The notes beneath the pieces are model-generated. The model saw only the letters and a list, made by a program, of their open reading frames with translations. It ran no database searches and was not told the origin of the DNA. Of a DNA stretch of 57,128 nt, positions 18,301 to 26,497 are shown in pieces. Made by a program: the position numbers and the translations under genes. Positions within the stretch are counted from its first letter, which is position 1, and the number at the start of each line of letters is the position of its first letter. Source of the stretch: Algoriphagus aquimarinus (GTDB lineage: Bacteria; Bacteroidota; Bacteroidia; Cytophagales; Cyclobacteriaceae); assembly GCF_007997215.1 (NCBI RefSeq), contig NZ_VORW01000025.1, positions 1 to 57,128 of the forward strand, written 5' to 3'.

Positions 18301-18631
18301 ATTTCAGGTTTCCCTGATTCAAAAAAAGCTTATTTTGACCTTGATTGGCCGTAAAATATAGATCCTCCCAACCGTCATTATTCAAATCACCAACCGCAAC
18401 GCCTCCACCATTATAGAAATATTGATAGGTAAGAATGTTGGCAGCTTCTGTTTCTTGGATTTGATTGGCAAAAGTAAGGTGAGTAGAATCTGGGCTTACC
18501 TCTTCAAAAAGTGTTGGTGTCGCATCCTCAATTTTTTCCTGACAACCAGCAAATAAGCATACTGCTCCCAGTGCAATGACTTGGAGTGATTTTACTACTT
18601 TATTGTTTGTAAATATGAGTTGGGGGTTCAA
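15344..18631 (-). CDS. CRTAC1-like FG-GAP/ASPIC-UnbV lipoprotein
   Basis: This 1095-residue protein has a lipoprotein signal (LGAVCLFAGCQEK, Cys ~29). Many FG-GAP/VCBS repeats follow, each with a Ca-binding-like DxNxDGxxD loop, e.g. GDLNNDGWEDLYF, VDINGDGLKDIYV, ADFNGDGFPDIYLGN; these form one or two beta-propellers (~70-520 and ~640-950). Between them, at ~525-600, is an ASPIC/UnbV domain (LRLKGLEGNSDGVGAKV ... VDSLEVRWKNRK). In Bacteroidota such proteins are common in or beside polysaccharide utilisation loci and are thought to bind glycans or cations at the cell surface; a precise role is not established. It stands downstream of the SusC-SusD-glycan-binding gene terminator and directly before the GH9 gene, so it probably belongs to a second transcription unit of the same locus. 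Confidence 0.88.
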   Translation of the reverse strand: MNPQLIFTNNKVVKSLQVIALGAVCLFAGCQEKIEDATPTLFEEVSPDSTHLTFANQIQETEAANILTYQYFYNGGGVAVGDLNNDGWEDLYFTANQGQNKLFLNQGNLKFRDITLATGTGGRDNSWTTGTAIVDINGDGLKDIYVCYSGDLPEELRRNQLFVNQGLDGQGIPFFKEMAGDYGLDDTGFSTSAYFSDLDLDGDLDMLLLNHNPKLFNYLNINAFETMLNSADSMSSTKIYRNDNGVFKNATKESGLTETGLSYGLGASIADFNGDGFPDIYLGNDYSAPDYLYINQGDGTFVNQVKEAIGHTSLYTMGVDAADINRDGKLDLISLDMLPEDNARQKLLFTPENYEHYNLFLEAGLHHQLMRNMLQLNNGDGTFSEIGQLAGISATDWSWAPLFADFDNDGFTDLFVSNGFLKDFTNLDFINYRNEYLQNTKVTAKGINELIKKMPATKVGNYGFRNINGIQFENQSESWGLNNPGNSNGAVYADLDQDGDLDLVINNLNEPAQIFKNRTSETSNSNYIQLRLKGLEGNSDGVGAKVSVYQNGQLNYQEQQIYKGYQGNVSAVLHFGLGEGKVDSLEVRWKNRKITRIKNPEVNQVLELIEADAVNEVSEENLKLYKFTQLGQYTNGSKAVLPNDFKRQSQLLYSLSQEKVSLIEADLNGDRESEVIIANGTTVISVSKEGISTGKNNYQIYTSDSPTITSITAFDADGDSDLDLYVAKGGYFDLDERDSRQQDVLLINDGKGVFTESKMDFGVLPSENVTAWDANGDGLDDLFVGSGYVPGRWPQSVPSQVWINGGKGVFTPISLENISRVKASQTYDLDQDGLDELIVASEFDRIRILSLIDGKIQDRSEEFLPGGKSGLWSSILIQDLDEDGNPELLSGNWGLNSRLQTDANNPVRIYFEDFDTNGSIDPLMTFPVMGEEYPFFSRDELAAQLYKKKALFPTHEKFSKAKIQDILTPQELEKARKIEVQTLETKMYTLRNGVFEEVSLPILVQSSPIQAIAALKSAQGFDLLLLGNQENARLKIGRLDANPGWLLHKNSQGKWDLVEPNKAGIQLRSNISAVVTIGNLIWIGVPNDGVFKYAY

Positions 18632-18690
18632 GTTTAAGGATGAATTAGACTGTTAGGAAAGCTTTACTTCTTGATATCCTAATTTGTTAT

Positions 18691-18728
18691 TGCGCTCTCT
18701 GCGCTAACCTTTGTGCACTCTGCGGTAA
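18691..18728. repeat. Short intergenic CTCTGCG repeat
   Basis: Two imperfect 16-bp copies, GCGCTCTCTGCGCTAA (18692-18707) and GTGCACTCTGCGGTAA (18713-18728), agree at 13 of 16 positions with a 21-bp period. Similar CTCTGCG/CTTTGCG strings recur between genes in many Bacteroidota. The copy lies between the glycan-binding protein terminator and the CRTAC1-like gene start. Confidence 0.45.
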
Positions 18729-18753
18729 ATTACAAAAATACGATTTAGAAAAA

Positions 18754-18785
18754 ATCTCCGAGGTAAAACGCTTTACCCCGGAGAT
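18754..18785 (-). terminator. Intrinsic terminator of the susC-susD-SGBP operon
   Basis: Arms ATCTCCGAGGTAAA (18754-18767) and TTTACCCCGGAGAT (18772-18785) pair with a single mismatch, and on the minus strand the stem is followed by a T-run (TTTTTTCTAAA). It lies 31 bp after the glycan-binding protein stop and separates that operon from the CRTAC1-like/GH9 unit. Confidence 0.85.
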
Positions 18786-18815
18786 CAGATTAATAAACCT
18801 CTTATTCTATACTAT

Positions 18816-20081
18816 TTAATTAACTGCTCTTACCACTCTAATATTATCCACGCCTAGAACAGCCTGGATATCATTTGAAGTAGTGTTGGTCACCACCAAT
18901 CTTAGTTGTTTTGTGGAACCGTCACCTTTCAAGAAATCTCCGTAAGTGTTTAGTCTAGTGGAACCGTTCGTCAGTCTTGTCATATTAGCTGACAAGGTGT
19001 ACCAGGAACCATCAGTAGTTTTTATAAAATCTTTCATCGGGATGTTATAACTCAACTCGTTGCCTTGGCTATCTGGATACCAAATTTGCATTTCTAGTCC
19101 CGCAATAGATGCAGAAGTGTTGATTGCAACTTCAAAACGTATATCAAAATTGGTAGCTGGAGTATTTGGCTCATATCCTTCACCAACAGGGAAGATTTGT
19201 ACGCCACCCCAGTTTGCTAGGTTGATAACCTTATCGTTGTTCCAGCCATAACCACCAGGAAAAGCTTGATTCATTCCCGCGAAACTACCTTCTAAACTAG
19301 AGATACCTGGCTGGGAAGGCTGGATCATATCACCTGATATTCCCCATCCCCAGTTCCAAGGCCACTCTAATGCACCATTAGTATCGAAATCAGCAACCAT
19401 ACCTTTTTCAGCATAGATCTGCGTGTTTCTATTGGTAGCAGATCCTCCTGATTTGGTCACTACCCTTATGGATTGACCTTCAGAGTAATCTACATTATCA
19501 GGCACTTTGACTGTAAGGGTAGATCCTGCAGCGTTGGTAGTAAATCCTGAAGTCACAAACACATCTTCACCTGGGAAGTAAACAGTATCAACGAAGTAAA
19601 AATATCTACCAAAAAGGGTAAGATCATCACCAGATTTCACATACTGGTTTTTTACTTGAAGCACCTGTGGAGCTGGAGGAAGCGTCTGGAATTCCATGAT
19701 TGCTTCACCCGCTTTGTTTACCAATCTCAAGGTATTTGGCACATTAGGATTAGTTGCTACTGTAGGAACAGAATCTCCTACTGTCACGATCACCGTATTG
19801 TTGGTCACATAGGCCGTGTTAACTCCAAGTGGATAGTCGTTCAAATACACTTGCTGTGTACCCAAAAGATTATTACCCAGAATAGCAATTGTACTACCTA
19901 GAGTAGCAGAAGTAAATGCACTATCTGCTGTGCTAGGATCTGTATTTCGAACACGCTCAATAGTAGGCGGTCCTACGTTTATTTCGTCCTCTTCCTTACA
20001 TGCACCCAGTGCAAGTACCATTACTAGTGCTGTCGCAACAAGTAGGGAGTGTGAGGATCTTATATTATTTATGATTTTCAT
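18816..20081 (-). CDS. Surface glycan-binding lipoprotein with IPT/TIG domains
   Basis: This 421-residue protein sits directly after susD, the usual place of SusE/SusF or SGBP-B proteins. It has a lipoprotein signal (ALVMVLALGACKEED, Cys28). Residues ~38-220 carry two IPT/TIG-like Ig domains (GSTIAILGNNLLGTQQVYLN; DDLTLFGRYFYFVDTVYFPG). Residues ~225-421 form a C-terminal beta-sandwich rich in Trp (LEWPWNWGWGISG, WNNDKVINLANWGG), a good candidate for the aromatic glycan-binding platform. Family knowledge: such proteins sit on the outer surface and hold the polysaccharide for SusCD. Ligand identity cannot be read from sequence; the neighbouring GH5/GH9 enzymes favour a beta-1,4-linked glucan backbone. 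Confidence 0.88.
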   Translation of the reverse strand: MKIINNIRSSHSLLVATALVMVLALGACKEEDEINVGPPTIERVRNTDPSTADSAFTSATLGSTIAILGNNLLGTQQVYLNDYPLGVNTAYVTNNTVIVTVGDSVPTVATNPNVPNTLRLVNKAGEAIMEFQTLPPAPQVLQVKNQYVKSGDDLTLFGRYFYFVDTVYFPGEDVFVTSGFTTNAAGSTLTVKVPDNVDYSEGQSIRVVTKSGGSATNRNTQIYAEKGMVADFDTNGALEWPWNWGWGISGDMIQPSQPGISSLEGSFAGMNQAFPGGYGWNNDKVINLANWGGVQIFPVGEGYEPNTPATNFDIRFEVAINTSASIAGLEMQIWYPDSQGNELSYNIPMKDFIKTTDGSWYTLSANMTRLTNGSTRLNTYGDFLKGDGSTKQLRLVVTNTTSNDIQAVLGVDNIRVVRAVN

Positions 20082-20111
20082 GTGTTTAATATTTCAATGT
20101 AAGTCCACAAA

Positions 20112-21776
20112 TCAATTATCTGCCGAGAAATCATACGGTACAGCAGGCTTTCTCAAGTTTGGTGCTCTTGACAATTCCGAAGAAGGAATTGGAATCTTGA
20201 AATTAGATTCGCTCACAGCAAAGAATCTTGGAGAAGTGTCATCCGTAGGGATCTCAATTTCCCATAGCGTAGGATCAGGAATCTGATCAGCATAGATTCT
20301 GAACGTTCCACGATCTTGGTTAGAAAGTATGCTGTACGCTTTAGCTGGATCGTAGTACTCAAGTTTGGTAAACTCATACCAAGCCTGACCTTCCATTGCA
20401 AACTCTTTGATTCGCTCTTCAAACACATCTTGCCAAGTCACAGAAGTCAGTGCATTTACACCAGCTCTTTTTCTAACTAGATTGACATATTTCAAAGCCT
20501 CTCCTGGATTTTTATCCAAAACAGCCTCAGCATAAGTCAAGTAAACATCAGCCAATCGAAGGATATAAGTATTGATCTCAGTACCCTGCTGAACGACTTT
20601 ACCATCGTTATCTTCAGGTCTTCCTACCACATACTTTTTCACCCAAGCTCTAGAATTGTATGCTCTGCTGCCATCAAGGCTACGTGCAGGCACTTCTAGT
20701 GGCTGAGCAGATCCTCCTGGAGGAACTTGAGTAATGTATGAATAGTGCTCTCCCGGGAACATGAAACTACCTTTTCTTCTCTTGTCAAAGACTAGGTCAT
20801 CATACATGTCCAGCATCCACTTAGATGCTCCGATATCTCCACCCCATCCGTCACCGAAACCAGTGATTTCAGATCCAAATGCAAGGAACGCCTGTACTGA
20901 ATTTTGAGCACCCCACTGGCCAGCCTGACCAGCATTATACACCCACTGAAGTGCAGCAAGCGTCTCTACGTTGTTGTTATTTGCAGTTTTGAAAAGGTCT
21001 TCATATTCAGGCATCAATGATGCACCGCTGTTATCGATTACTCTTTTAGCAAAATATGCAGCAGAATCCAAGTCACTTTGATTTCTGCTTCCAGAAACAC
21101 CTGCTTTAGTCAGGTACATTTTGGCAAGCATACCTTCTGCAGACCACTTAGTCAAACGACCATTCAAAACTGAATTCTCAGGAAGGTTGTCCACTGCATA
21201 CCGGAAATCCTTGATGATAAATTGCCACACGGTTTCTTCCGTATTTCTAGCAATAGTAGTATCCTGCAAAAGAGCAGTATTGTTCGTAATAATCGGAACA
21301 GGGCCCCAGTTTTGAACCAGGTAAGAATAAGCTAGACCACGCATGAATCTACCCTCTGCAATACCGTGATTTTTGATACGATCTGTTACTTCTTCACCAG
21401 CATATGCATTGATGTTATTGATCAATGAATTTGACTGAGCTACTACGTTATAGAAAGCTCTCCATGAGGTACCATTTTCTGCAGTTTCTCCTGTAGTATT
21501 GAATCGTACGTTTTCGAGCTGATAAGATCCTGAGGTAAGCGTACCACCTCTGGCATCTCCAATACCGTGACTTGCTTTATCATTGTAAGCAAACCAAACC
21601 ATGTTGTATAGCGGTGCTGATGCAGCCAATATCTGATCATCAGTTTTGTAGAAGTTAGCATCTACAATCGCGTCCAATGGTGGTCTATCCAAGAAATCTT
21701 CTGAACAGCTCACCATTCCTCCAAGTAGCAAAGTAGCTCCAAGGACTAATTTTTGGAATTTCGTGTTTGTTTTCAT
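20112..21776 (-). CDS. susD: SusD/RagB family glycan-binding lipoprotein
   Basis: This 554-residue protein opens with a lipoprotein signal (LVLGATLLLGGMVSCSEDFLD, Cys24), and the SCSEDFLDRPPLDAI start is typical of SusD homologues. The N-terminal helical TPR-like SusD_like_3 region and the C-terminal RagB/SusD region (TYILRLADVYLTYAEAVL, LVRKRAGVNAL, FEERIKEFAMEGQAWYEF) are both recognisable. SusD acts as the lid of the SusC barrel at the outer surface and delivers oligosaccharides to it. It follows susC after 18 bp and precedes the glycan-binding protein gene, so the three form one operon. susD is used here as the family name; this is a homologue, not the starch-specific protein. Confidence 0.95.
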   Translation of the reverse strand: MKTNTKFQKLVLGATLLLGGMVSCSEDFLDRPPLDAIVDANFYKTDDQILAASAPLYNMVWFAYNDKASHGIGDARGGTLTSGSYQLENVRFNTTGETAENGTSWRAFYNVVAQSNSLINNINAYAGEEVTDRIKNHGIAEGRFMRGLAYSYLVQNWGPVPIITNNTALLQDTTIARNTEETVWQFIIKDFRYAVDNLPENSVLNGRLTKWSAEGMLAKMYLTKAGVSGSRNQSDLDSAAYFAKRVIDNSGASLMPEYEDLFKTANNNNVETLAALQWVYNAGQAGQWGAQNSVQAFLAFGSEITGFGDGWGGDIGASKWMLDMYDDLVFDKRRKGSFMFPGEHYSYITQVPPGGSAQPLEVPARSLDGSRAYNSRAWVKKYVVGRPEDNDGKVVQQGTEINTYILRLADVYLTYAEAVLDKNPGEALKYVNLVRKRAGVNALTSVTWQDVFEERIKEFAMEGQAWYEFTKLEYYDPAKAYSILSNQDRGTFRIYADQIPDPTLWEIEIPTDDTSPRFFAVSESNFKIPIPSSELSRAPNLRKPAVPYDFSADN

Positions 21777-21794
21777 TTGTTTTTGATTTTTGGA

Positions 21795-24700
21795 TTAGAA
21801 GTCAACACCTAAGCTGAATGTGTACATTCTCGTCTGAGGATATCTCCCGTAGTCTACACCGATCAATTGGTTTCCCGCTGATACGTTGTTACCAATTGAA
21901 GCACCTACTTCAGGATCATATCCTTTATACTTCGTAAATGTGAATGCATTCTGTACACCAACTGCTAGCTTCAGACCTCTCACTACATTTTGCTTTCCAA
22001 GCAATTCATTAGGGACTACATAGGAAAGATTGATGTTTTTTACTCTTACATAAGAACCATCCTCTACAAATTTGTCAGAGATTCTAGTTCCGTTTCCGTT
22101 TAGGTCAGTACCTGTGATTCTTGGTACGTCTGTACCTGCATTGGCAATGAAAGGGTTACCCGTTTGGTCCATTTCAATTCTAGCATAATCATAAGTTTCC
22201 AAAAGCATATTTCTACCCAAGTTTACATTGTTTGGGTTGATGTTTAGGAATCTGTTATAGTTGTAGATATCTACACCAAGAGCTCCTGTAAACAATACGT
22301 CAAGAGAAAAACCTTTGTATGAGAATTGCTGCGTCATACCGAAAGTGAATTTTGGCCATGGATTACCAATGAAAGTCTGATCTCTCTCATCTATTACACC
22401 ATCGTCATTCAGATCCTTGTATTTGATATCACCCACATAGATGCCATTAGTAGGATCCACCTGTATAGGATTTCCAGAGTTATCTACTGGTCTTGCGCTT
22501 GATTCTACTTCTTCGATTGATTGGAACAAACCATCAGCCTGATAGCCATAGAACAACCAAGGTGCTTGTCCTGGAATTGCTCTGGAAGTAAAGTTATTCA
22601 ACCACCAAGCTGTACGATCGATGAACGCAGTTTCAGAGAAGAATTTGGTCACTTCAGTTTTGAATCCAGAGAAGTTGTAGTTAGAACTCCAAGAGAATCC
22701 GCTAGCTCTATTATCAATGTTGATGGTATTAATAGTGATGCCATAACCTTTGTTTTGCAAAGCTCCAATGTTCACTGTAGGAGTTCCAATGCTTCCTTCT
22801 GCAGATGTACCCATGTACCAAGGCAGCGGATTAGGTAGAAGCAAGTTCTCCGTTTTCTTCAGGTAAAAATCACCTTCAATTTGAACTCTGTTGTTCAGGA
22901 TATTCAAATTAAAACCAAGGTTCACAGTAGAAGTTTCTTCCCACTTCAAATTTGGATTACCAAATCTCGAAACTAGGAAACCACCACCCCAAGGAGTAGG
23001 AATACTTGGTGAACTAAGTGGTGCATAGATTGCATTAGCGTCGCCTTGGTTACCAGTAAGACCAGTTTCAAATCTGATTTTGAATTCATCTAACCAAGTA
23101 GCACTCTGCAAGAAAGTTTCTTCAGAAACTCTCCATGCTGCCGATACGGAAGGGAAATAACCCCATCTGTTTTCAGGACCAAAGTTTGCCGAGCCATCAG
23201 CTCTGAAGGCTGCCAAAAGGATGTATTTTTCGTTGAAGGTATAATTTGCTCTCGCAAAGTATGATTCCATTGCCCACTGATTAGCTCCACCACTATTGGT
23301 AGCACCTTGAGCAGAACCAAGACCAAGCTGCTGCAGATCATTAGAAGGGAAATTCACTCTAGCACCTCTTAAGAACTCATATTGAGATTCCTGAGCCTCA
23401 TGGCTGGCCATTAAGTCTACCGCATGCTTACCCCAAACGGCGCTATAAGTCAACATTTGATTCCAGTTCCAATAGAAGCTATTACTAGACTCTTGTGAAA
23501 GTGAATTTGTATCGTTTGTCACCACACCCAGCGTGTAAGTTGGAGTAAAGAAGTGACCGTTATTATAGTTAATGTTTGTGTTCACCATGGTACGGAACTT
23601 CAAACCTTTAACGATGTCGATTTCTATATTGAATCCACCTTGAGCACCTCTTCTTTTGTAGTTTCTATCCAATAGATTAGCCAAAGCAATAGGGTTAGCC
23701 GGAGTAAATTGCAAGCTTGATCCGTTTACAGGATCCGCACCACCCCAAGATCCGTCAGGATTTGTTACTGGTACGTTTGGTGCCATTTGAATTGCATTAT
23801 TGATTACATCAGAGCTACCCGTAGCCAATTGCTCATCCGTATGGAAAAGCTGAAGATTCAAACCTAACTTCAACCATTTTCTAGTCTGGTTGTCAATGTT
23901 TGTTCGGATTGAATAACGATCAAATGAAGATCCAATCGCTACACCTTCCTGATTGAAATATTCCCCAGAGATATAAAACTTAGTTTTATCATCTCCACCA
24001 CTAAGGGTGATATTATGTTTGTTCAAAGGCGCAGTTTTGAAAAGCGCGTCTTGCCAGTTGGTACCTGCTCCTAAAAGTGTAGGATCTAAGAAAGCTGCTG
24101 GAGGATCACCACCAGTGATTTCACGGATATCATTAGTCATTGTCGCGTACTGGCTTAATGACATTACTTCTAGATTTTCCGGCTTATCCTGAAGCGTGTA
24201 GAGGAAGTTGTACGTGATTTTAGTTTCACCACTTTTACCTCTCTTGGTAGTGATCATAATCACACCGTTAGTACCTCTAGAACCGTAGATAGCAGTAGCG
24301 GAAGGACCTTGTAATACTTCCATAGACTCAATATCACTCGGGTTAAGACCTGCAAGTGGGTTAGTCGAAGAAGTGTTACCATAAGATACAGCAGCAGGCT
24401 GAATCTGAACTCCATCAATTACATAAAGAGGTTGGTTGGTTCCGCCAATTGAGTTGACACCCCTAATATTTACAGAGATACCTCCTCCTGGAGCACCTGT
24501 GTTTTGTGTGACATACACACCTGCAGCACGACCTTGAAGTGCTTGCTCAACAGTTGTGTTGACCGTACGCTCTATATCTTCAGAAGTCACAGAAACCTGT
24601 GCACTGGACATATCACGTTTTTTCATCGTACCATAACCTACTACAACTACTTCGTCCAGAGAAGACATATCTTCTTCCATGGTGATGTTTATTGTAGATT

Positions 24701-24956
24701 GGTTACCTACTACGATCTCCTGAGCCTTATAGCCTATAAAGCTATAAACTAGGATGGATTGCGAAGAAGGAACAGTAATTGAATACGTCCCGTCTATTTC
24801 AGTTGCTACACCAGTGGTGGTTCCTTTCACCAGCACTGTTACTCCAGGGAGTGATAGTCCATCGCCAGCAGCGTTCACGGTACCTTTGACCGTGACCTGA
24901 GCTTGAACCACACCTACCAGAAGCATAAGCCAAAGTGGTAATAGTTTTTTCATCAT
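21795..24956 (-). CDS. susC: SusC/RagA family TonB-dependent outer-membrane transporter
   Basis: This 1053-residue protein has a signal peptide (MMKKLLPLWLMLLVGVVQAQ). A carboxypeptidase-D regulatory-like domain follows (~22-100: VTVKGTVNAAGDGLSLPGV). The TonB-box/plug region comes next (SSLDEVVVVGYGTMKKRDM; ALQGRAAGVYVTQNTGAPGG; VLQGPSATAIYGSRGTNGVI). The rest is the 22-strand barrel, ending YTFSLGVDF with C-terminal Phe. The domain order is that of SusC/RagA, slightly longer than BtuB-like receptors because of the N-terminal extension. It imports oligosaccharides across the outer membrane using TonB-ExbBD energy (encoded elsewhere). It is the first gene of the susC-susD-SGBP operon; about 430 bp of upstream DNA holds candidate regulator sites. 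Confidence 0.96.
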   Translation of the reverse strand: MMKKLLPLWLMLLVGVVQAQVTVKGTVNAAGDGLSLPGVTVLVKGTTTGVATEIDGTYSITVPSSQSILVYSFIGYKAQEIVVGNQSTINITMEEDMSSLDEVVVVGYGTMKKRDMSSAQVSVTSEDIERTVNTTVEQALQGRAAGVYVTQNTGAPGGGISVNIRGVNSIGGTNQPLYVIDGVQIQPAAVSYGNTSSTNPLAGLNPSDIESMEVLQGPSATAIYGSRGTNGVIMITTKRGKSGETKITYNFLYTLQDKPENLEVMSLSQYATMTNDIREITGGDPPAAFLDPTLLGAGTNWQDALFKTAPLNKHNITLSGGDDKTKFYISGEYFNQEGVAIGSSFDRYSIRTNIDNQTRKWLKLGLNLQLFHTDEQLATGSSDVINNAIQMAPNVPVTNPDGSWGGADPVNGSSLQFTPANPIALANLLDRNYKRRGAQGGFNIEIDIVKGLKFRTMVNTNINYNNGHFFTPTYTLGVVTNDTNSLSQESSNSFYWNWNQMLTYSAVWGKHAVDLMASHEAQESQYEFLRGARVNFPSNDLQQLGLGSAQGATNSGGANQWAMESYFARANYTFNEKYILLAAFRADGSANFGPENRWGYFPSVSAAWRVSEETFLQSATWLDEFKIRFETGLTGNQGDANAIYAPLSSPSIPTPWGGGFLVSRFGNPNLKWEETSTVNLGFNLNILNNRVQIEGDFYLKKTENLLLPNPLPWYMGTSAEGSIGTPTVNIGALQNKGYGITINTINIDNRASGFSWSSNYNFSGFKTEVTKFFSETAFIDRTAWWLNNFTSRAIPGQAPWLFYGYQADGLFQSIEEVESSARPVDNSGNPIQVDPTNGIYVGDIKYKDLNDDGVIDERDQTFIGNPWPKFTFGMTQQFSYKGFSLDVLFTGALGVDIYNYNRFLNINPNNVNLGRNMLLETYDYARIEMDQTGNPFIANAGTDVPRITGTDLNGNGTRISDKFVEDGSYVRVKNINLSYVVPNELLGKQNVVRGLKLAVGVQNAFTFTKYKGYDPEVGASIGNNVSAGNQLIGVDYGRYPQTRMYTFSLGVDF

Positions 24957-25390
24957 GAGGGGTTTAATTGTAAGAAATTGGTATATAGGTTTTGAGCAGG
25001 AAAAGATTTTCCCGAGGTTGTTCTTGTTTGTTTTTTTAAATGGATTTGTTGCATTCAGTTTGGGTTTTTGTTAGAAAAATATCATTACGACTAACACCAA
25101 AAACTGAGAAGTATTCCTAGCACCGAACTTGCATTTTCGGAGGAGATTGAGATCTGGTGAAATCAATCTGAAAAGAATAGGATCAGATTTTTGGGTTTAT
25201 TGCTTTGATCCGAATAAATGTAGTTTTAGTAATCTCGTCGGAGGGTATTCAAATGTTTTGAATAGGGGTATCAAATGTTAACCCCTATGAAATCGATTGA
25301 AATAGAAGGTTTTACACTGTTTCATTCTCTCCTTTTCAGGTAAATAAAACTGCGAAAAAAAGATATACTTTTGAAACCCTTCCCAAATAG
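24957..25390. promoter_or_regulatory. susC upstream regulatory region
   Basis: This 434-bp gap between the GH5 stop and the susC start is long for this locus. It should contain the susC promoter and 5' leader. I could not locate a clean minus-strand TAnnTTTG box. The clear structure is the repeated motif and dyad at 25243-25288 described separately. A long leader (>200 nt) is possible if transcription begins near that motif. Confidence 0.5.
25243..25288. promoter_or_regulatory. Candidate HTCS operator: phased direct repeat with dyad
   Basis: GGGTATTCAAATGTT (25243-25257) is repeated as GGGTATCAAATGTTA (25266-25280), with the CAAATGTT cores 22 bp apart, two helical turns. The second copy lies inside a perfect 8-bp dyad ATAGGGGT (25262-25269) / ACCCCTAT (25281-25288). 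A related copy, GGGTATCAATTGTT (26444-26457), precedes the GH5 gene. AraC-type output domains of HTCS proteins bind direct repeats, so this is a plausible binding site for the adjacent regulator; that is inference. Confidence 0.5.
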
Positions 25391-26389
25391 CTACTGCAGA
25401 TTCTTTTTGAGCGCTCCTTTCACCACTTCTCCCCAAGGTTTGATCTGTGAATCAGTCCAATTTCCCTCTGAAGAAGCTGCCGGTAGTAGCATGGAACAAG
25501 ACTCATCCTTATCAGCAATAGACCAAGCGGCAAAAGAGATTTTTCTGCTCTCCATCCAGCTAAGCCAAGCATTCCATGAAGCCGAATCAATAGGCCCATC
25601 ACCACTTGCTTCCATGCCCGCACATTCTGTAACGAAGAGAGGTAAACCGTCCTTGAATGCTTTCTCGGCTCTTTCTCTCAAATAGTCCTTGTGAGTAGCA
25701 GCATAGAAATGCAATACATACATGATGTTCTTTTGATTGAGTATAGGATTCTGAGCCACCAGGTGTATATCTTGACTCCAAGTAGGTGAGCCAACCAGAA
25801 TCAAATTATCGGGATCGTATTTTCTGATTTCGGTAATGATCTCTTCGCTATAAGCTTTCACCTCTTCCCAAGTCTCGTAATCAGGCTCGTTGAACAGCTC
25901 ATAGATCACATGCGGACTGTCACCATACGTCTGTGCCATTTCCACAAAAAATGCTTTTGCCTGCTCTGGATATAAATCATGGCTATGCCAGTCTATGATC
26001 ACATACATATTCTCAGCTATAGCTGCATCCACTACAGCTTTGATCTTCTCTATAGCAAATTCCGGATTTTCTAAATACGCTCCTGATGGATCTACTCCCA
26101 TTGCGGCTCGAACCAAGTTTGCGTTCCAATCACTTTTAAGGAACTTCACTGCTGATGTGTTGTAAAATCGAGGCCACCAATTATGCCAGCCGAAGCTCAC
26201 GCCCCGAAGCATTACTGCATTACCTTCACTATCGGTCAATTTTCCGTCAGTTACTTTAAGCTGTCCAAAGTATTTGACTTCACCGACTGGATCTGGATTG
26301 GAAACTGGGGGATTTGTACCTGGATCAGGAGCTGATGCTTCCGAACATGACGATAGAATCAGACATGCAATCACTAAAAGTTTTTTCAT
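25391..26389 (-). CDS. GH5 endo-glucanase (cellulase), lipoprotein
   Basis: This 332-residue protein has a lipoprotein signal (MKKLLVIACLILSSCSE, Cys15) and a Pro-rich linker (residues 20-35). The GH5 (beta/alpha)8 barrel then starts at the family motif LRGVSFGWHNWWPRFY. The acid/base is Glu168 in VIYELFNEP and the nucleophile Glu255 in LFVTECAG; VIIDWHSHD and YVLHFYAATHK are the usual active-site strands. The pattern resembles subfamily 2 endo-beta-1,4-glucanases. It should cut the glycan backbone outside the cell or in the periplasm before uptake by SusCD. It lies upstream of susC with its own leader, which carries a copy of the putative operator. Substrate (cellulose, mixed-linkage glucan or xyloglucan backbone) is not fixed by sequence. 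Confidence 0.94.
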   Translation of the reverse strand: MKKLLVIACLILSSCSEASAPDPGTNPPVSNPDPVGEVKYFGQLKVTDGKLTDSEGNAVMLRGVSFGWHNWWPRFYNTSAVKFLKSDWNANLVRAAMGVDPSGAYLENPEFAIEKIKAVVDAAIAENMYVIIDWHSHDLYPEQAKAFFVEMAQTYGDSPHVIYELFNEPDYETWEEVKAYSEEIITEIRKYDPDNLILVGSPTWSQDIHLVAQNPILNQKNIMYVLHFYAATHKDYLRERAEKAFKDGLPLFVTECAGMEASGDGPIDSASWNAWLSWMESRKISFAAWSIADKDESCSMLLPAASSEGNWTDSQIKPWGEVVKGALKKNLQ

Positions 26390-26443
26390 TCTGTGGGTTT
26401 GTTAATTGAGTTATCAATTTTACACCAACAGAATTTCAAACTC

Positions 26444-26470
26444 GGGTATCAATTGTTTCCGATTAGGGTA
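26444..26470. promoter_or_regulatory. Second copy of candidate HTCS operator upstream of GH5
   Basis: GGGTATCAATTGTT (26444-26457) matches the core of the susC-upstream repeat with one substitution, and another GGGTA half-site starts at 26466, 22 bp later. It lies 55-81 bp upstream of the GH5 start, in the gap between the HTCS gene and GH5. Sharing the motif would place the GH5 gene and susC in one regulon. Confidence 0.45.
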
Positions 26471-26497
26471 AGGTTCGTTAAATCGAGAGAAAAAATC

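Noticed and set aside
25262..25288. The ATAGGGGT/ACCCCTAT dyad as a terminator for the GH5 gene
   Set aside because: It is about 100 bp past the stop and no T-run follows on the minus strand; the overlap with the repeated GGGTAT motif makes a regulatory site more likely.
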